Assembly (NCBI GenBank): GCA_963743595.1
Contig: CAVURW010000279.1
Coordinates: forward strand, 1 to 6,315
Length of the DNA: 6,315 bases
Direction of reading: 5' to 3'
DNA from: CAVURW01 sp963743595
GTDB taxonomy: Bacteria > Verrucomicrobiota > Verrucomicrobiia > Methylacidiphilales > UBA1321
Of the stretch, positions 6,088-6,315 are shown piece by piece (the stretch's first letter is position 1; every line of letters starts with the position of its first letter). A program made the translations under genes and the position numbers. The notes under the pieces are model-generated. The model was not told the DNA's origin and ran no database searches. It worked only from the letters and a program-made list of their open reading frames with translations.

Positions 6088-6315
6088 TTATTGAGCTGGA
6101 GCTGGAGCTGGAGCTGGAGCTGCTGGCGTTGGTGTTGGCGAGGCGGCCGAACCTGTTTTACCATCGATCGAGATACCGTGTGCTTCCTTTTTGGTCGGCT
6201 TGGGCAACGTAATGTTGGCGGGGATACTGGCGACGAGGTGGCCTTTATCGTTCGTAGTGACAGAGTAAACGGTGAGATTGTTCGTGGCCGGTTTATGCGT
6301 TACTTTACCGGAAGC
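6088..6315 (-). CDS. C-terminal 75 residues of an unidentified protein with Ala-Pro tail (5' end outside window)
   Basis: Reading the minus strand from the window edge gives an open frame of 75 residues ending at TAA (6088-6090). No start is visible because the gene begins beyond 6315. The first part (VTHKPATNNLTVYSVTTNDK, then GHLVASIPANITLP) is polar and beta-rich, and looks like the end of a soluble, probably exported domain. It is followed by a Lys/Gly-rich stretch and a tail beginning SPTPTPAAPAPAP. The tail resembles the linker of the DUF192 protein and suggests a periplasmic or surface protein, which is inference. The stop lies 7 bases before the PepSY-type gene, so the two are probably co-transcribed. 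Family not recognised. Confidence 0.72.
   Translation of the reverse strand, partial: ASGKVTHKPATNNLTVYSVTTNDKGHLVASIPANITLPKPTKKEAHGISIDGKTGSAASPTPTPAAPAPAPAPAQ
6093..6122. repeat. Perfect (GAGCTG)5 hexanucleotide tandem repeat
   Basis: Five uninterrupted GAGCTG units on the plus strand, CAGCTC on the coding minus strand. They encode alternating Ala-Pro at the very end of the truncated minus-strand protein. Unit length is a multiple of three, so copy-number change would lengthen or shorten the tail without a frameshift. It ends just two bases before the stop codon of that gene on the coding strand. Confidence 0.9.

Noticed and set aside
6081..6164. N-terminal extension of the PepSY-type protein from ATG 6164
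   Set aside because: The extra residues are a Gln-Leu run produced by reading the hexamer repeat in a second frame, and they overlap the end of the preceding minus-strand gene.
1..6315. CRISPR arrays, tRNA or rRNA genes, transposase or IS ends, phage genes
   Set aside because: No regularly spaced repeats, RNA-gene motifs or mobile-element proteins were seen by eye on either strand.

Overview
The window reads as a piece of a Gram-negative chromosome. It carries an inner-membrane RND efflux pump, a LolC/LolE-type lipoprotein-release permease, a Sec-exported DUF192 protein and a PepSY-type membrane protein, all of which imply an inner membrane and a periplasm or outer membrane. Ala/Pro/Thr-rich linkers, weak or absent Shine-Dalgarno motifs, GTG/TTG starts and the PepSY-TM style would fit Verrucomicrobiota (for example Chthoniobacterales-like soil bacteria). 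That assignment is an impression from sequence style, not a demonstrated placement.

Layout. (1) Bases 1-2193, plus strand: the C-terminal two thirds (730 residues) of an HAE1-family RND transporter whose 5' end lies outside the window. (2) Bases 2194-2769: a promoter-like site, a 50-residue basic HTH-like small protein (2247-2399), then about 370 bases with no secure gene. That stretch holds a weak 81-codon ORF (2480-2725), a perfect 9-bp stem-loop (2487-2511) and a consensus TTGACA exactly 35 bases before the next start codon. (3) Bases 2770-5679, plus strand: a compact four-gene run of glyoxalase I (gloA-like), a ribulose-phosphate 3-epimerase family protein (rpe-like, ATGA overlap), a LolC/E permease (21-base gap) and a secreted DUF192 protein (7-base gap). 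(4) Bases 5694-6315, minus strand and convergent: a small three-helix PepSY-type membrane protein, preceded on its own strand by the C-terminal 75 residues of an unidentified protein ending in an Ala-Pro tail encoded by a perfect (GAGCTG)5 hexanucleotide repeat.

How they work together. The four plus-strand genes look co-transcribed, but they join unrelated jobs: methylglyoxal detoxification, a sugar-phosphate epimerase, lipoprotein export and an envelope protein. The grouping is therefore probably a conserved housekeeping string rather than a pathway. The permease has no LolD ATPase next to it, so its ATPase must be encoded elsewhere. I see no phage, IS, CRISPR, tRNA or rRNA features. I did not find a convincing new system. 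The best leads are the small-protein/stem-loop region at 2200-2770, the non-canonical phosphate-site residues of the epimerase, and the minus-strand PepSY pair.
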